Below, piece after piece: positions 1 to 9,236 of a stretch of DNA of 64,000 nt. The position numbers were made by a program, and so were the translations under genes. This stretch comes from Luteimicrobium sp049844995 (GTDB lineage Bacteria; Actinomycetota; Actinomycetes; Actinomycetales; Cellulomonadaceae). Numbering within the stretch: the stretch's first letter is position 1; each line of letters starts with the position of its first letter. Under the pieces are notes generated by a model. It made no database searches. It was not told where the DNA came from and saw only the letters and a program-made list of their open reading frames with translations. Where the stretch lies: assembly GCF_049844995.1 (NCBI RefSeq), contig NZ_JBNCMC010000004.1, forward strand, positions 496,001 through 560,000. The letters run 5' to 3'.

Positions 1-1887
1 GGCGGCGTCGTACTGGATCGGGCCCGCGACCGACAGGTCGGGGCGGCGCTCGCGGACGAGCGCGGTGGCGTCCCGGACCTTCTCGACGTCGGCGCCGAAG
101 CCCGACTCACCCGTCGAGTAGGACAGCATCGCGATCCGCGGCGGGACGCCGAACTGGGCGCCCGTGGCGGCGGAGGAGATGGCGATGTCGGCGAGCTCGG
201 TGGCCGTGGGGTCCGGGATGACGGCGCAGTCGCCGTAGACCAGCACCCGGTCCTCGAGGCACATGAGGAACACGGACGACACGACCGAGACGCCGGGCGC
301 GGTCTTGATGATCTCGAACGACGGCTTGATGGTGTGGGCCGTGGTGTGCGCGGCGCCCGACACCATGCCGTCCGCGAGCCCGAGGTGGACCATCATCGTC
401 CCGAAGTAGGACACGTCGGTGACGATCTCGCGGGCCCGGTCCACGGTCATGCCCTTGTGCGCGCGCAGGCTGGCGTACTCGTCGGCGAACCGCTCGACGA
501 GCGCCGGGTCGTGCGGCGAGAGCACCTGGGCGCCGTCGAGCCGCAGCCCGAGCTCGGCGGCGCGGGACCGCACCGCGGCCTCGTCGCCGAGGATCGTCAG
601 CTCGGCGACGTCGCGCTGCAGCAGGGTCGACGCGGCGCGCAGCACGCGGTCGTCGTCGCCCTCGGGCAGGACGACGTGCCTGCGGTCCGCCCGGGCCCGG
701 GCGAGGAGCTCGTACTCGAACATGAGCGGGGTCACGACGTCCGACGGCGGCACCTCGAGGGCCGCCGCGAGGCCGCGCCCGTCGCGCGTGAGCGCGGCGC
801 CCGCGGTCGCCCGGTCGAACAGCGCGAGCGCCGTGTCGACCTTCGCGGGGGCCTCGAGGCTGACGCGCCCCCGCGTGCGCTCCGCCCGGCTCGCCGTCTC
901 GATCGTGTCGAGGTTCGTGGTCAGGATCGGGAGGCTCGGGGCGAGGTCGTCGAGCAGGCGGGCGATCGACGCGGACGGCTCGAGGCCGCCGGTCAGGATC
1001 ATCCCCGCGAGCGACGGGTACGACGGCGCCGAGTGGGCCGCCAGGAGCCCGATCAGCACCTCGGAGCGGTCGCCCGCCGTGACGACGACGGCCCCGTCGG
1101 TGAGGTGGTCGAGCAGGTGCTCGAGCGTCATCGCCCCGACGAGCACGCCCGTCACCTCGCGCGCCAGCAGGTCGTGGTCGCCGAGGAGGACCGTCCCGTC
1201 GACGGCCTCGCGCAGGCCCTCGACGGTCGGGGCGGACAGCGACGGCTCCTCCGGGATCGTCCACACCGGCAGGGGCGACGGTGCCCCCGGCCCGCCGCCG
1301 CTCCCGGCGAGCCCGGCGAGCGCCACCCCGACCGCCTCGAGATCCTCGGGCCGGCACCGGTTCGCGACGACGCCGAACGGCCGCGCGTGGAGGGCCCGCA
1401 GCTCGGCGAGGCTCACCTCGGCGAGCTGGCGGACGTCGTCGGGTGTGCGGCCGAAGCCCGAGAGCACGAGGAGGACGGGTGCCCCGAGGTTCGCCGCGAC
1501 CCGCGCGTTGAACGCGAGCTCCGTGGGGCCCGCCACGTCGGTGTAGTCGCTGCCCAGCACCAGGACGGCGTCGCACGCGACCGCCACGTCGTGGAACCGG
1601 GCCACGACCTGCGCGAGCGAGCCCTCAGGGTCGTCGTGGACGTCGTCGTACGTCACGCCGACGCACTGCTCGTAGGTGAGGCCGACGCTGTCCCGCGCGA
1701 GCAGCAGCTCGAGGACGTAGTCGCGGCCGGTCCCCGGGTTCGCCTGGGCGCTGCGCGCGACCGGCCGGAACACCCCCACCCGCCGGAACCGCCGCTGGAG
1801 CAGCTCCAGCACCCCGAGCGCGACGGTCGACTTGCCGGTCTCCCCCTCGGGGGAGGTGATGTACACGCTGCGGGTGGACTCGCTCAC
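1..1887 (-). CDS. pta: Phosphate acetyltransferase, 3' end cut by window edge
   Basis: Converts acetyl-CoA and phosphate to acetyl phosphate, or the reverse. The visible 629 codons begin at a GTG at 1887 (start VSESTRSVYI). The N-terminal part has a P-loop-like segment (TSPEGETGKST) of the BioD/DRTGG type seen in long Pta proteins. The C-terminal catalytic domain is present up to GPIQYDAA at the left edge, and VLPEGDDDRVLRAA and YFGTMMVHLGLADGMVSGA are typical PTA_PTB motifs. It lies 84 bp downstream of the phosphoketolase gene on the same strand, so it probably handles the acetyl phosphate that enzyme makes. An acetate kinase gene may follow outside the window. Confidence 0.93.
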   Translation of the reverse strand, partial: MSESTRSVYITSPEGETGKSTVALGVLELLQRRFRRVGVFRPVARSAQANPGTGRDYVLELLLARDSVGLTYEQCVGVTYDDVHDDPEGSLAQVVARFHDVAVACDAVLVLGSDYTDVAGPTELAFNARVAANLGAPVLLVLSGFGRTPDDVRQLAEVSLAELRALHARPFGVVANRCRPEDLEAVGVALAGLAGSGGGPGAPSPLPVWTIPEEPSLSAPTVEGLREAVDGTVLLGDHDLLAREVTGVLVGAMTLEHLLDHLTDGAVVVTAGDRSEVLIGLLAAHSAPSYPSLAGMILTGGLEPSASIARLLDDLAPSLPILTTNLDTIETASRAERTRGRVSLEAPAKVDTALALFDRATAGAALTRDGRGLAAALEVPPSDVVTPLMFEYELLARARADRRHVVLPEGDDDRVLRAASTLLQRDVAELTILGDEAAVRSRAAELGLRLDGAQVLSPHDPALVERFADEYASLRAHKGMTVDRAREIVTDVSYFGTMMVHLGLADGMVSGAAHTTAHTIKPSFEIIKTAPGVSVVSSVFLMCLEDRVLVYGDCAVIPDPTATELADIAISSAATGAQFGVPPRIAMLSYSTGESGFGADVEKVRDATALVRERRPDLSVAGPIQYDAA

Positions 1888-1971
1888 GGGATCATTCCAT
1901 CGCATCGGGACCCGCGGCGCAGTGCCGCGGGCCCCGACGTGAGGGACGTCTCCTCGACAGGCCAGGTAGGG

Positions 1972-4446
1972 CTACTCGTTGTCCCCGCCGGTCCCGATGG
2001 TCGCGTCGACCTGACCGGTGTCGGCGAGGTCCTGCGCGTCGGGCCACACCCAGTCCCGCACCTCGGGCAGGTCGTCGCCGTGCTCGCGGGTGTACTGGCG
2101 GGCCTCGAGGCGCTTGTCCTGCATCTCCTGGCGCAGCCCGGCGTACCGGGACGCGAGCCCGGGGACGCGGTCGATCACGTCGATGACCAGGTGGAACCGG
2201 TCGAGGTCGTTGAGCATGACCATGTCGAACGGCGTCGTGGTCGTGCCCTCCTCCTTGTACCCGCGCACGTGCAGGTTGGCGTGCCCGGTGCGGCGGTACG
2301 TGAGGCGGTGGATGAGCCACGGGTACCCGTGGTACGCGAAGATGACCGGCTTGTCGCGCGTGAACAGCGTGTCGAAGTCCTTGTCCGACAGGCCGTGCGG
2401 GTGCTCCTTCTCGTCCTGCAGCCGCATGAGGTCGACGACGTTCACCACCCGCACGCGCAGGTCGGGGACGCGCGTGCGCAGGATGTCGGCGGCGGCGAGC
2501 ACCTCGAGCGTCGGGACGTCGCCCGCGCAGCCGAGGACGACGTCCGGCTCCTGGCCCTCGGTCTCGCTGCCCGCCCAGTCCCAGATGCCGAGCCCGCGCG
2601 TGCAGTGCGCCACGGCCTGCTCCATGGACAGGAACTGGGGCGCCGGCTGCTTGCCGGCGACGACGACGTTCACGTACTGCCGGCTGCGCAGGCAGTGGTC
2701 GTACGTCGACAGGAGGGTGTTGGCGTCCGGCGGCAGGTACACCCGCACGACCTCGGCCTTCTTGTTCACCACGTGGTCGATGAAGCCCGGGTCCTGGTGG
2801 CTGAAGCCGTTGTGGTCCTGGCGCCACACGTGGCTCGACAGCAGGTAGTTGAGGCTCGCGACCGGCCTCCGCCACGGGATGTGGTTCGTGACCTTGAGCC
2901 ACTTGGCGTGCTGGTTGAACATCGAGTCGACGATGTGGATGAACGCCTCGTAGCTGGTGAACAGGCCGTGCCGCCCGGTGAGCAGGTAGCCCTCGAGCCA
3001 GCCCTGGCACTGGTGCTCGGAGAGCTGCTCCATGACGCGCCCGGCGCGCACCAGGTGCTCGTCGACCGCGGGGGAGAAGTACTCGGCGTTCCACTGCTTG
3101 CCGGTCACCTCGTACACGGCCTGCAGGCGGTTCGACGCCGTCTCGTCCGGGCCGAAGATCCGGAAGTTGTCCGGGTTGCGGCGGATCACCTCGGTCAGGA
3201 AGTCGCCGAGGACGCGCGGCGCCTCGACCGCGCCCGAGCCCGGCCTCGGCACGTCGACCGCGTAGTCGCGGAAGTCCGGGAGCCGCAGGTCGCGGAGCAG
3301 GACCCCGCCGTTCGCGTGCGGGTTCGCGCTCATCCGCAGGTCGCCCGCGGGCGCGAGCTCGCGGATGTCGTCGAGGACCGCGCCGTCGTCGTCGAACAGC
3401 TCGTCCGCCTGGTAGGACCGCAGCCAGTCCTCGAGGACCTTGAGGTGCTCGGGCGTGTCCCGGGCGTTCGCGAGCGGCACCTGGTGCGCGCGCCACGAGC
3501 CGACGGTCTTCTTGCCGTCGATGGTCTCGGGACCGGTCCAGCCCTTCGGGGTCCGGAAGACGATCATCGGCCAGGCGGGGCGCGTGACGTCGTCGCCGGC
3601 CTCGGCCTGCGCGGCCGCCTCCGCCTTGATCGCGGCGATCTCGTCGAGCACGGCATCGAGCGTCGTCGCGAACCGCCGGTGAATGCTCTGGTGCGACTCG
3701 TCGGACTCGTCGGCCACCTCGAACCAGTGGACCTTGTGCCCGTACCCGGTGAGGAGCGAGGTGAGCTCGTCCTGCCCGATCCGGTCGAGGATCGTGGGGT
3801 TCGCGATCTTGTACCCGTTGAGGTGCAGGATCGGCAGGACGACGCCGTCGTGGGCGGGGTTGAGGAGCTTGTTCGAGTGCCAGCTGGTCGCGAGCGGGCC
3901 GGTCTCGGCCTCGCCGTCGCCCACCACCGCGGCGACCAGCAGGTCGGGGTTGTCGAACGCGGCACCGTAGGCGTGCGACAGCGCGTAGCCCAGCTCGCCG
4001 CCCTCGTGGATCGACCCCGGCGTCTCCGGCGCGACGTGCGACGGGATACCGCCGGGGAACGAGAACTGGCGGAACAGCTTGCGCAGTCCCTCCTCGTCCT
4101 CGGTGATGTCCGAGTAGAGCTCGGAGTACGTGCCGTCGAGGTAGGTGCTCGCCACGAGACCCGGGCCGCCGTGCCCGGGGCCCGCCACGTAGATCGTCGA
4201 CTGCTGGCGCTGCGCGATCGCCCGGTTGAGGTGCGCGTACAGGAAGTTGAGGCCGGGCGTCGTCCCCCAGTGGCCGAGCAGACGGGGCTTCACGTCGTCG
4301 CGCGTGAGCGGCCGGCGCAGGAGCGGGTTGTCGAGCAGGTAGATCTGACCCACCGACATGTAGTTGGCAGCACGCCACCACCTGTCGATCCGGGCGACCG
4401 TCTCGTCGCTCACTCCGGTGTCCGGAAGGGCTGTCCAGGGGGACAT
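1972..4446 (-). CDS. xfp: Xylulose-5-phosphate/fructose-6-phosphate phosphoketolase
   Basis: Thiamine-diphosphate enzyme that splits xylulose 5-phosphate or fructose 6-phosphate with phosphate into acetyl phosphate plus glyceraldehyde 3-phosphate or erythrose 4-phosphate. It is 824 residues, the usual length. Family motifs are visible: VAGPGHGGPGLVAS near residue 70, GELGYALSHAYGAAFDNPDL, the ThDP-binding GDGEAETGP near 180, and GYPWLIHRLTYRR near the C-terminus. The ATG at 4446 is preceded by a GAGGAG-type ribosome site. With pta directly downstream this looks like a short phosphoketolase operon leading to acetyl-CoA or ATP. Sequence alone cannot say which sugar phosphate is preferred. Confidence 0.95.
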   Translation of the reverse strand: MSPWTALPDTGVSDETVARIDRWWRAANYMSVGQIYLLDNPLLRRPLTRDDVKPRLLGHWGTTPGLNFLYAHLNRAIAQRQQSTIYVAGPGHGGPGLVASTYLDGTYSELYSDITEDEEGLRKLFRQFSFPGGIPSHVAPETPGSIHEGGELGYALSHAYGAAFDNPDLLVAAVVGDGEAETGPLATSWHSNKLLNPAHDGVVLPILHLNGYKIANPTILDRIGQDELTSLLTGYGHKVHWFEVADESDESHQSIHRRFATTLDAVLDEIAAIKAEAAAQAEAGDDVTRPAWPMIVFRTPKGWTGPETIDGKKTVGSWRAHQVPLANARDTPEHLKVLEDWLRSYQADELFDDDGAVLDDIRELAPAGDLRMSANPHANGGVLLRDLRLPDFRDYAVDVPRPGSGAVEAPRVLGDFLTEVIRRNPDNFRIFGPDETASNRLQAVYEVTGKQWNAEYFSPAVDEHLVRAGRVMEQLSEHQCQGWLEGYLLTGRHGLFTSYEAFIHIVDSMFNQHAKWLKVTNHIPWRRPVASLNYLLSSHVWRQDHNGFSHQDPGFIDHVVNKKAEVVRVYLPPDANTLLSTYDHCLRSRQYVNVVVAGKQPAPQFLSMEQAVAHCTRGLGIWDWAGSETEGQEPDVVLGCAGDVPTLEVLAAADILRTRVPDLRVRVVNVVDLMRLQDEKEHPHGLSDKDFDTLFTRDKPVIFAYHGYPWLIHRLTYRRTGHANLHVRGYKEEGTTTTPFDMVMLNDLDRFHLVIDVIDRVPGLASRYAGLRQEMQDKRLEARQYTREHGDDLPEVRDWVWPDAQDLADTGQVDATIGTGGDNE

Positions 4447-4594
4447 CGCTCACACTCTCCTCGGGGCTGTGCTGGTGGTGCCCTCATTCCATCGCACGGC
4501 GCGTCCCCTCGCGCGCCGGGGAGACGTGACCAATCCGACGGCTCCGGCGGCCGTCGTGGGGGCCCACGAGGTCGGGGCTCCCAGGCTCCCCGGC

Positions 4595-4600
4595 TACCGT
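4595..4600 (+). promoter_or_regulatory. -10 box TACCGT, leaderless arrangement for SURF1 gene
   Basis: TACCGT fits the actinobacterial TANNNT -10 consensus and ends six bases before the GTG at 4607. No Shine-Dalgarno sequence lies between, so the transcript probably starts at or next to the start codon. Confidence 0.55.
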
Positions 4601-4606
4601 TGACCC

Positions 4607-5638
4607 GTGGTCTCCCCGGCACCCCCGACGACGCCGGCCGCCCCCGGTCCGGGCGCGCCCCGGCCTGCGCCCGTCCGGCCCGGGCGACCCGGGCGGCCTC
4701 CACGCGTGGCTGGCCCGCTGACGTGGGGCCAGGTCGCCCGCCGGCCGCGCATGATCGGGCTCCTCGCCGTCCTGCTCGCCTTCGCCGCGCTCTGCGGGAG
4801 CCTCGGCGCCTGGCAGCTCGACCGCGCGTACGCGCGCGGCGACGCCGCGCAGCAGAAGCAGCTCGACGCGAGGCTCGCGGCCGAGGAGGCCCGCGGACCC
4901 GAGGGCCTCGGGAACGCCCTCGCCCCGCAGACGACGTTCACCGGGAAGCTCGTCGGCGACCTCGTGTGGGTCGAGGGCACGTACGAGCCCGACGGCCAGG
5001 TCCTCGTCCCGGACCGCGCGTCGGACGGCCGCACGGGCTACCTCGTCCTCACCCCGTTGCGCGTGTCCGACGACGGCACGAGCGGCGCGTCGTGGGCTCA
5101 CCTGTCCGGCGGGGCGCCCGTGGTCCCCGTGGTGCGCGGCTGGGTGGCGACACCGCAGGAGGCGCCGGCCGCGCCGTCGGGCACGGTCAAGGTGGACGGG
5201 TACCTGCAGGCGTCCGAGGCGACGACCGGGGACGGTCACACGCTTCCCGCCGGCCAGGTCGACTCCGTCTCGTCCGCGCAGCTCGCCAACCGGTGGGGCG
5301 GCCCGATATACAGCGGGTACGTCGTGCTGAAGGACTCCGACCCGGTGCCCGACCCCGCGGTGACGGTGCTGCCCCGGCCGAAGGTCGAGGGCTCGGGCGA
5401 CGTGAACCTGCAGAGCCTGTCGTACGCGTTCCAGTGGTGGCTGTTCGCCGTCTTCGCGGTGTTCGTGTGGTGGAGGATCGTGCGGGACCAGCGCGACCAC
5501 GAGAACGCCGCCCTGGCCGCGGTGTCCGAGAAACCGGGTGCGGACGCCGGGCCCGACGCCGGCCCCGGCCGCGGGCGGTCCAAGCCGCGGGTCCGGCGCG
5601 GCGAGGACGGCATCGCCGGCCTCCCGGCCAAGCGCTGA
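4607..5638 (+). CDS. SURF1 family protein
   Basis: SURF1 proteins assist cytochrome c oxidase assembly at the membrane, probably in heme delivery to subunit I. The 343-residue product has a Pro-rich N-terminal tail and a first membrane helix near residues 47-70 (IGLLAVLLAFAALCGSLGAW). The WQLDR that follows is the family hallmark. A second helix near 265-290 (SYAFQWWLFAVFAVFVWW) precedes a basic tail. The region between the helices would face outside. The GTG start at 4607 is chosen because a -10 box ends six bases upstream. No cox genes are nearby, which is common for actinobacterial SURF1 genes. Confidence 0.88.
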   Translation: MVSPAPPTTPAAPGPGAPRPAPVRPGRPGRPPRVAGPLTWGQVARRPRMIGLLAVLLAFAALCGSLGAWQLDRAYARGDAAQQKQLDARLAAEEARGPEGLGNALAPQTTFTGKLVGDLVWVEGTYEPDGQVLVPDRASDGRTGYLVLTPLRVSDDGTSGASWAHLSGGAPVVPVVRGWVATPQEAPAAPSGTVKVDGYLQASEATTGDGHTLPAGQVDSVSSAQLANRWGGPIYSGYVVLKDSDPVPDPAVTVLPRPKVEGSGDVNLQSLSYAFQWWLFAVFAVFVWWRIVRDQRDHENAALAAVSEKPGADAGPDAGPGRGRSKPRVRRGEDGIAGLPAKR

Positions 5639-5667
5639 CGCCCGCGGTCCCCGGCTCGTCCGGGCCC

Positions 5668-5717
5668 TGTCAGCGAGATGTCAGCGCCGGCACCCCCGTG
5701 TCAGCGGGGTGTCAACG
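5668..5717 (+). promoter_or_regulatory. Four direct repeats TGTCAGCG, probable operator of the MFS gene
   Basis: TGTCAGCG occurs at 5668, 5679 and 5699, with a one-base variant TGTCAACG at 5710. The copies form two pairs with an 11-bp internal step, and the pairs are offset by 31 bp, close to three helical turns. The array ends 21 bp before the MFS start codon. This is typical of a regulator-binding site, but no regulator gene is adjacent. Confidence 0.55.
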
Positions 5718-5738
5718 CGGCCGACGAACATCGTCTCC

Positions 5739-7241
5739 ATGACCACGACCGCACTCCAGCCGCGACCTGCCACGTCGCGCACCTACTCGTCCCTCCGGGC
5801 CGCCTGGATCCCGATGGCGGCACTCTGCCTGGCCTTCTTCGTCGAGATGGTCGACAACACGCTCATGTCGATCGCCCTCCCGACGATCGGCCGCGACCTC
5901 GGCAGCAGCACCACCGCGCTGCAGTGGGTCAGCGGCGCGTACTCGCTCACGTTCGGCGGGCTGCTCCTCACCGCAGGCTCGATCGCCGACCGGTTCGGGC
6001 GGCGCCGCGTGCTGCTCGTCGGGCTGGCGGCGTTCGGGATCATCAGCCTCGGCGCCGCCCTCGTCTCGACGAGCGGCGAGCTCATCACCTTGCGTGCCCT
6101 GCTCGGCCTGGCGGCCGCGGCGATGGCGCCCGTGACGAACTCGCTGGTGTTCCGTCTGTTCGACGACAAGGCGCTCCGGATGCGGGCCATCACCGTGATG
6201 ATGGTCGTCGGCATGTCCGGGTTCATCCTCGGCCCGCTGCTCGGTGGCACCGCGCTCGCGCACGTCTCGTGGCAGTGGCTGCTCCTCGTCAACTTCCCGA
6301 TCGCTCTGATCGCGTGGATCGGCGTCCGGCTCGGTGTCGCAGCCGACGCCAAGGACGGCCTGACCGACGACAAGCTCGACCTCCCGGGCGCCGCCTTCAG
6401 CATCGCGACCATCGGGCTCGCGTGCTACGCCCTCACCAGCGGCGTCCAGCACGGCTGGCTCTCGGTGATCACGCTCGGCTGCATCGTCGGCGCCGCGCTG
6501 GCCGCGGTGCTGTTCGTCCGGCACGAGCGCCGCAGCGCGGCACCGATGCTCGACCTCAAGCTCTTCTCGAACGGCACGGTGCGCGGCGCCTCGATCGCGC
6601 AGATCGGTACCGCCGTCGCGATGGCGGGCGTCATGTTCGGCCTGATCCTGCACTTCCAGTACGCGTGGGGCTGGAGCCCCGTGAAGGCGGGCCTGGCGAA
6701 CCTCCCGATGATCATCACGATGCTCGGCGCGACGCCCTTCTCGGAGTGGCTCGTCACGCGGTTCGGGCACCGGGTCGCCTGCCTCGTCGGGTCCGGCTTC
6801 CTCGCCGCGGGCGTCGGTGGCCTCGCGTGGGGCGTCGAGCACGGCTACGTCGCGATCGCCCTCGCGATGGTCGTCATGACCGTCGGCCTGCGCACGGTGA
6901 TGACCGTGTGCGCCGTGGCCCTCGTGGACGAGATGCCCGCCAACCGCACCTCGATGGGCACCGCTCTCAACGACACCGCCCAGGAGGTCGGGACGAGCGT
7001 CGGCACCGCGGTCGTCGGGACGCTCATCGCGACCCTGGTCGCGAGCCAGCTCCCCGCCGACACCTGGAGCAGCGAGCTGGTCGCCTCGTTCTTCCACGGC
7101 GAGCGGGTCACGTACATCGTGCTGGCCGTGGTGGTCGGGATCCTCGCGGCGTTCGGCGCCTCGACCCTGACCAGCTCGCGCTCGACCGAGGAGCACACCG
7201 ACGACGAGGAGACGGTCGAGCCCGCGACGGTCTCCGCCTGA
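5739..7241 (+). CDS. MFS transporter, DHA2 (14-TM) drug exporter family
   Basis: A 500-residue membrane protein with many hydrophobic helices, fitting the 14-helix DHA2 proton-antiport family that exports drugs or toxic metabolites. Helix 1 contains the DHA2-typical FVEMVDNTLMSIALPTIGRDL. Motif A appears as GSIADRFGRRRVLLVGL between helices 2 and 3, and a motif C-like GFILGPLLGG lies in helix 5. The ATG at 5739 is preferred over upstream in-frame starts because the protein then begins just before helix 1 and the upstream DNA holds the operator-like repeats. The substrate cannot be predicted. The neighbouring ABC exporter suggests a small efflux region. Confidence 0.9.
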   Translation: MTTTALQPRPATSRTYSSLRAAWIPMAALCLAFFVEMVDNTLMSIALPTIGRDLGSSTTALQWVSGAYSLTFGGLLLTAGSIADRFGRRRVLLVGLAAFGIISLGAALVSTSGELITLRALLGLAAAAMAPVTNSLVFRLFDDKALRMRAITVMMVVGMSGFILGPLLGGTALAHVSWQWLLLVNFPIALIAWIGVRLGVAADAKDGLTDDKLDLPGAAFSIATIGLACYALTSGVQHGWLSVITLGCIVGAALAAVLFVRHERRSAAPMLDLKLFSNGTVRGASIAQIGTAVAMAGVMFGLILHFQYAWGWSPVKAGLANLPMIITMLGATPFSEWLVTRFGHRVACLVGSGFLAAGVGGLAWGVEHGYVAIALAMVVMTVGLRTVMTVCAVALVDEMPANRTSMGTALNDTAQEVGTSVGTAVVGTLIATLVASQLPADTWSSELVASFFHGERVTYIVLAVVVGILAAFGASTLTSSRSTEEHTDDEETVEPATVSA

Positions 7242-7253
7242 CCCCGGGCGACC

Positions 7254-7493
7254 TCAGCGGGGCTTGCGGGCCGCGACGAGGTCGCGCTGGATGGCCTGGT
7301 AGACGCGGTGCTCGAACCCAGCCAGGGGTCGGGCACCGCGTCCGCGCGTTCCACGCCGAGCACCTCGAGGCCCGCGTCCCGGAGCGCGGACACCAGCTCG
7401 ACGCGCGGGGCGACCCTGACGTGCCACGCGATCCCGACGGCGCCGCCGCGGCGCAGCAGCCGGACCCACCCCGGCAGGGCCTTGGTCAGGCGG
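7254..7493 (-). pseudogene. 3' remnant of a SAM-dependent methyltransferase gene, frameshifted
   Basis: Immediately after the stop of the upstream ABC gene, the minus strand reads LTKALPGWVRLLRRGGAVGI and continues to VLGVERADAVPDPW. The reading then shifts frame to GFEHRVYQAIQRDLVAARKPR followed by a stop. Joined, this resembles the C-terminal end of a Rossmann-type methyltransferase (TRM11/UPF0020-like). No start codon, SAM-binding glycine motif or catalytic motif remains. Truncation at the 5' end plus an internal frameshift mark it as a relic. The family assignment comes from recall of similar tails and is moderate. Confidence 0.5.
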
Positions 7494-9236
7494 TCACTCG
7501 TGCTGCCACGAGTGCCACAGCCGCGCGTAGTCCCCGCCGGCGGCCACGAGCTCGTCGTGCGGCCCGATCTCCGTGATCCGGCCGCCGTCGACGACGGCCA
7601 CGCGGTCGGCGTCGTGCGCCGTGTGGAGCCGGTGCGCGATGGCGACGACGGTCCGCCCCTCGAGCACGCCGTTCAGGGAGCGCTCGAGGTGGCGGGCGGC
7701 GCGGGGGTCGAGCAGCGACGTGGCCTCGTCGAGCACGAGCGTGTGCGGGTCGAGGAGGACGAGCCGCGCGAGCGCGATCTGCTGGGCCTGCGCCGCGGTG
7801 AGCGCGTGCCCGCCCGAGCCGACCTCGGTCGCGAGCCCCTCGGGCAGCTCCTCGGCCCAGGACCGTGCGTCGACGGCCTCGAGCGCGTCGAGCAGCTGCT
7901 CGTCCGTCGCGGAGGTGTCGGCGAGCCGCAGGTTGTCGGCGACGGTCCCGACGAACACGTGGTGCTCCTGGGTGACGAGCGCGACGTGGCGGCGCAGGTC
8001 CTCCAGCGGCAGCTCGACGAGCGGCACGCCGCCGACCGTGACGGAGCCCCCGGTGGGCGGGTGGATGCCGGCGAGCATGCGCCCGAGCGTCGACTTGCCG
8101 GCGCCGGACGGCCCGACGATCGCGAGGCGCTCGCCCACGCGCAGGTCGAGGTCGACGTCGTGCAGGACGTCGTGCCCCTCGCGGTACGCGTACCGGACCT
8201 GGCTCCCGACGACGTGCTCGTCGCTCGGCACGGCGGTCCCGGCCTCACGGTCCTGGTCGACCAGGCGGACGCCGATCACGCGGGCGAGCGACACGCCGGC
8301 CACCTGGAGCTCGTCGAGCCAGAAGATCAGGTCGAACACCGGGCCGCCGAGCTGCATGCCGAACGCCATGACGCTGGTGACCGCGCCGATGGACGTGTGG
8401 CCCTGCGAGAGCAGCCAGCCGCCCCACACGAGGACCGCGACGGGCGCGAACGCGAACGCGGCGTCGACCGACGGGATGAGCACGGTGCGCAGGCGCAGCG
8501 TGTACCGCTCGGCCTCGAACGCCTCGCGCAGGTTCCGGTCGACGCGCCGGCGCATGCGCGCGCCGAGGTGGAGCGCGTCGGTGGTCCGGGCGCCCTCGAC
8601 GGCCTCCGTGATGGTGCCGTTGACCGTCGCGTAGGCCGCGGACTCCCGCAGGTAGCCCGGCGTCGCGCGGTTCAGGTACCACCGTGTGGCCACGACGATC
8701 GCGGGCACGCCCACGAGCAGCGCCACGGACACGAGCGGCGCGATGATGAACGACGCCACGAGCGTGAGCACGATCGTCACGACGCACACCATGATCCGCG
8801 GCACGCCGAACCGGACGGCGTGCTGCAGCCGGTTCACGTCATTGGTGGTGCGCGCGACGAGGTCGCCCGTGCCGGCGCGCTCGACGGTCGACAGCGGCAG
8901 GCGCGTGACCGTGGTCATGAAGTCCTCGCGCAGCTCCGCGAAGACCTGCTCGCCGAGCACCATGGACGCCTGCTGGGCGAACCGGATGACGACGGCCTGC
9001 AGCAGCACGGCGCCGAGGAGCACGGCGACCATGCGGTCGACCGCGGCGTCGGTGGTGCCGCCCGTGACGTCGTTCACGATGCGGCCGAGCAGCCACGGCC
9101 CGACGAGCCCGGCGACGGCCGCGACCGTGTGCAGGACGACGACGCGGGTGAGCGCGCGCCCGTGCGCGCGCAGCAGCGCCACGGTCGCGCGACGGGTCTC
9201 GGGGCCGTCCGCGATGGGCAGGACGGTGGCGGTCAT
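7494..9236 (-). CDS. ABC exporter half-transporter, subunit with intact Walker motifs
   Basis: A 580-residue fused membrane plus ATPase half-transporter of the type I exporter (multidrug/lipid) class. Six membrane helices fill about residues 30-320. The nucleotide-binding domain has a perfect Walker A (GPSGAGKST, near 375), a Q-loop (VTQEHHVF), Walker B with catalytic Glu (LVLDEATS) and the H-loop (IAHRLH). Its signature motif is degenerate, reading ALTAAQAQQ where LSGGQ is expected (near 480). The ATG at 9236 overlaps the stop of the preceding ABC gene as ATGA, so the two are translationally coupled and probably form a heterodimer. Confidence 0.92.
   Translation of the reverse strand: MTATVLPIADGPETRRATVALLRAHGRALTRVVVLHTVAAVAGLVGPWLLGRIVNDVTGGTTDAAVDRMVAVLLGAVLLQAVVIRFAQQASMVLGEQVFAELREDFMTTVTRLPLSTVERAGTGDLVARTTNDVNRLQHAVRFGVPRIMVCVVTIVLTLVASFIIAPLVSVALLVGVPAIVVATRWYLNRATPGYLRESAAYATVNGTITEAVEGARTTDALHLGARMRRRVDRNLREAFEAERYTLRLRTVLIPSVDAAFAFAPVAVLVWGGWLLSQGHTSIGAVTSVMAFGMQLGGPVFDLIFWLDELQVAGVSLARVIGVRLVDQDREAGTAVPSDEHVVGSQVRYAYREGHDVLHDVDLDLRVGERLAIVGPSGAGKSTLGRMLAGIHPPTGGSVTVGGVPLVELPLEDLRRHVALVTQEHHVFVGTVADNLRLADTSATDEQLLDALEAVDARSWAEELPEGLATEVGSGGHALTAAQAQQIALARLVLLDPHTLVLDEATSLLDPRAARHLERSLNGVLEGRTVVAIAHRLHTAHDADRVAVVDGGRITEIGPHDELVAAGGDYARLWHSWQHE

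Noticed and set aside
1892..4453. An 853-codon minus-strand frame overlapping phosphoketolase
   Set aside because: It is the wrong frame of the same DNA; phosphoketolase motifs lie in the 1972-4446 frame.
334..5742. An open frame of 1802 codons on the plus strand
   Set aside because: It runs antisense to xfp and pta. High third-position GC leaves few stops on the opposite strand, and the translation is Arg/Val/Asp-rich without domains.
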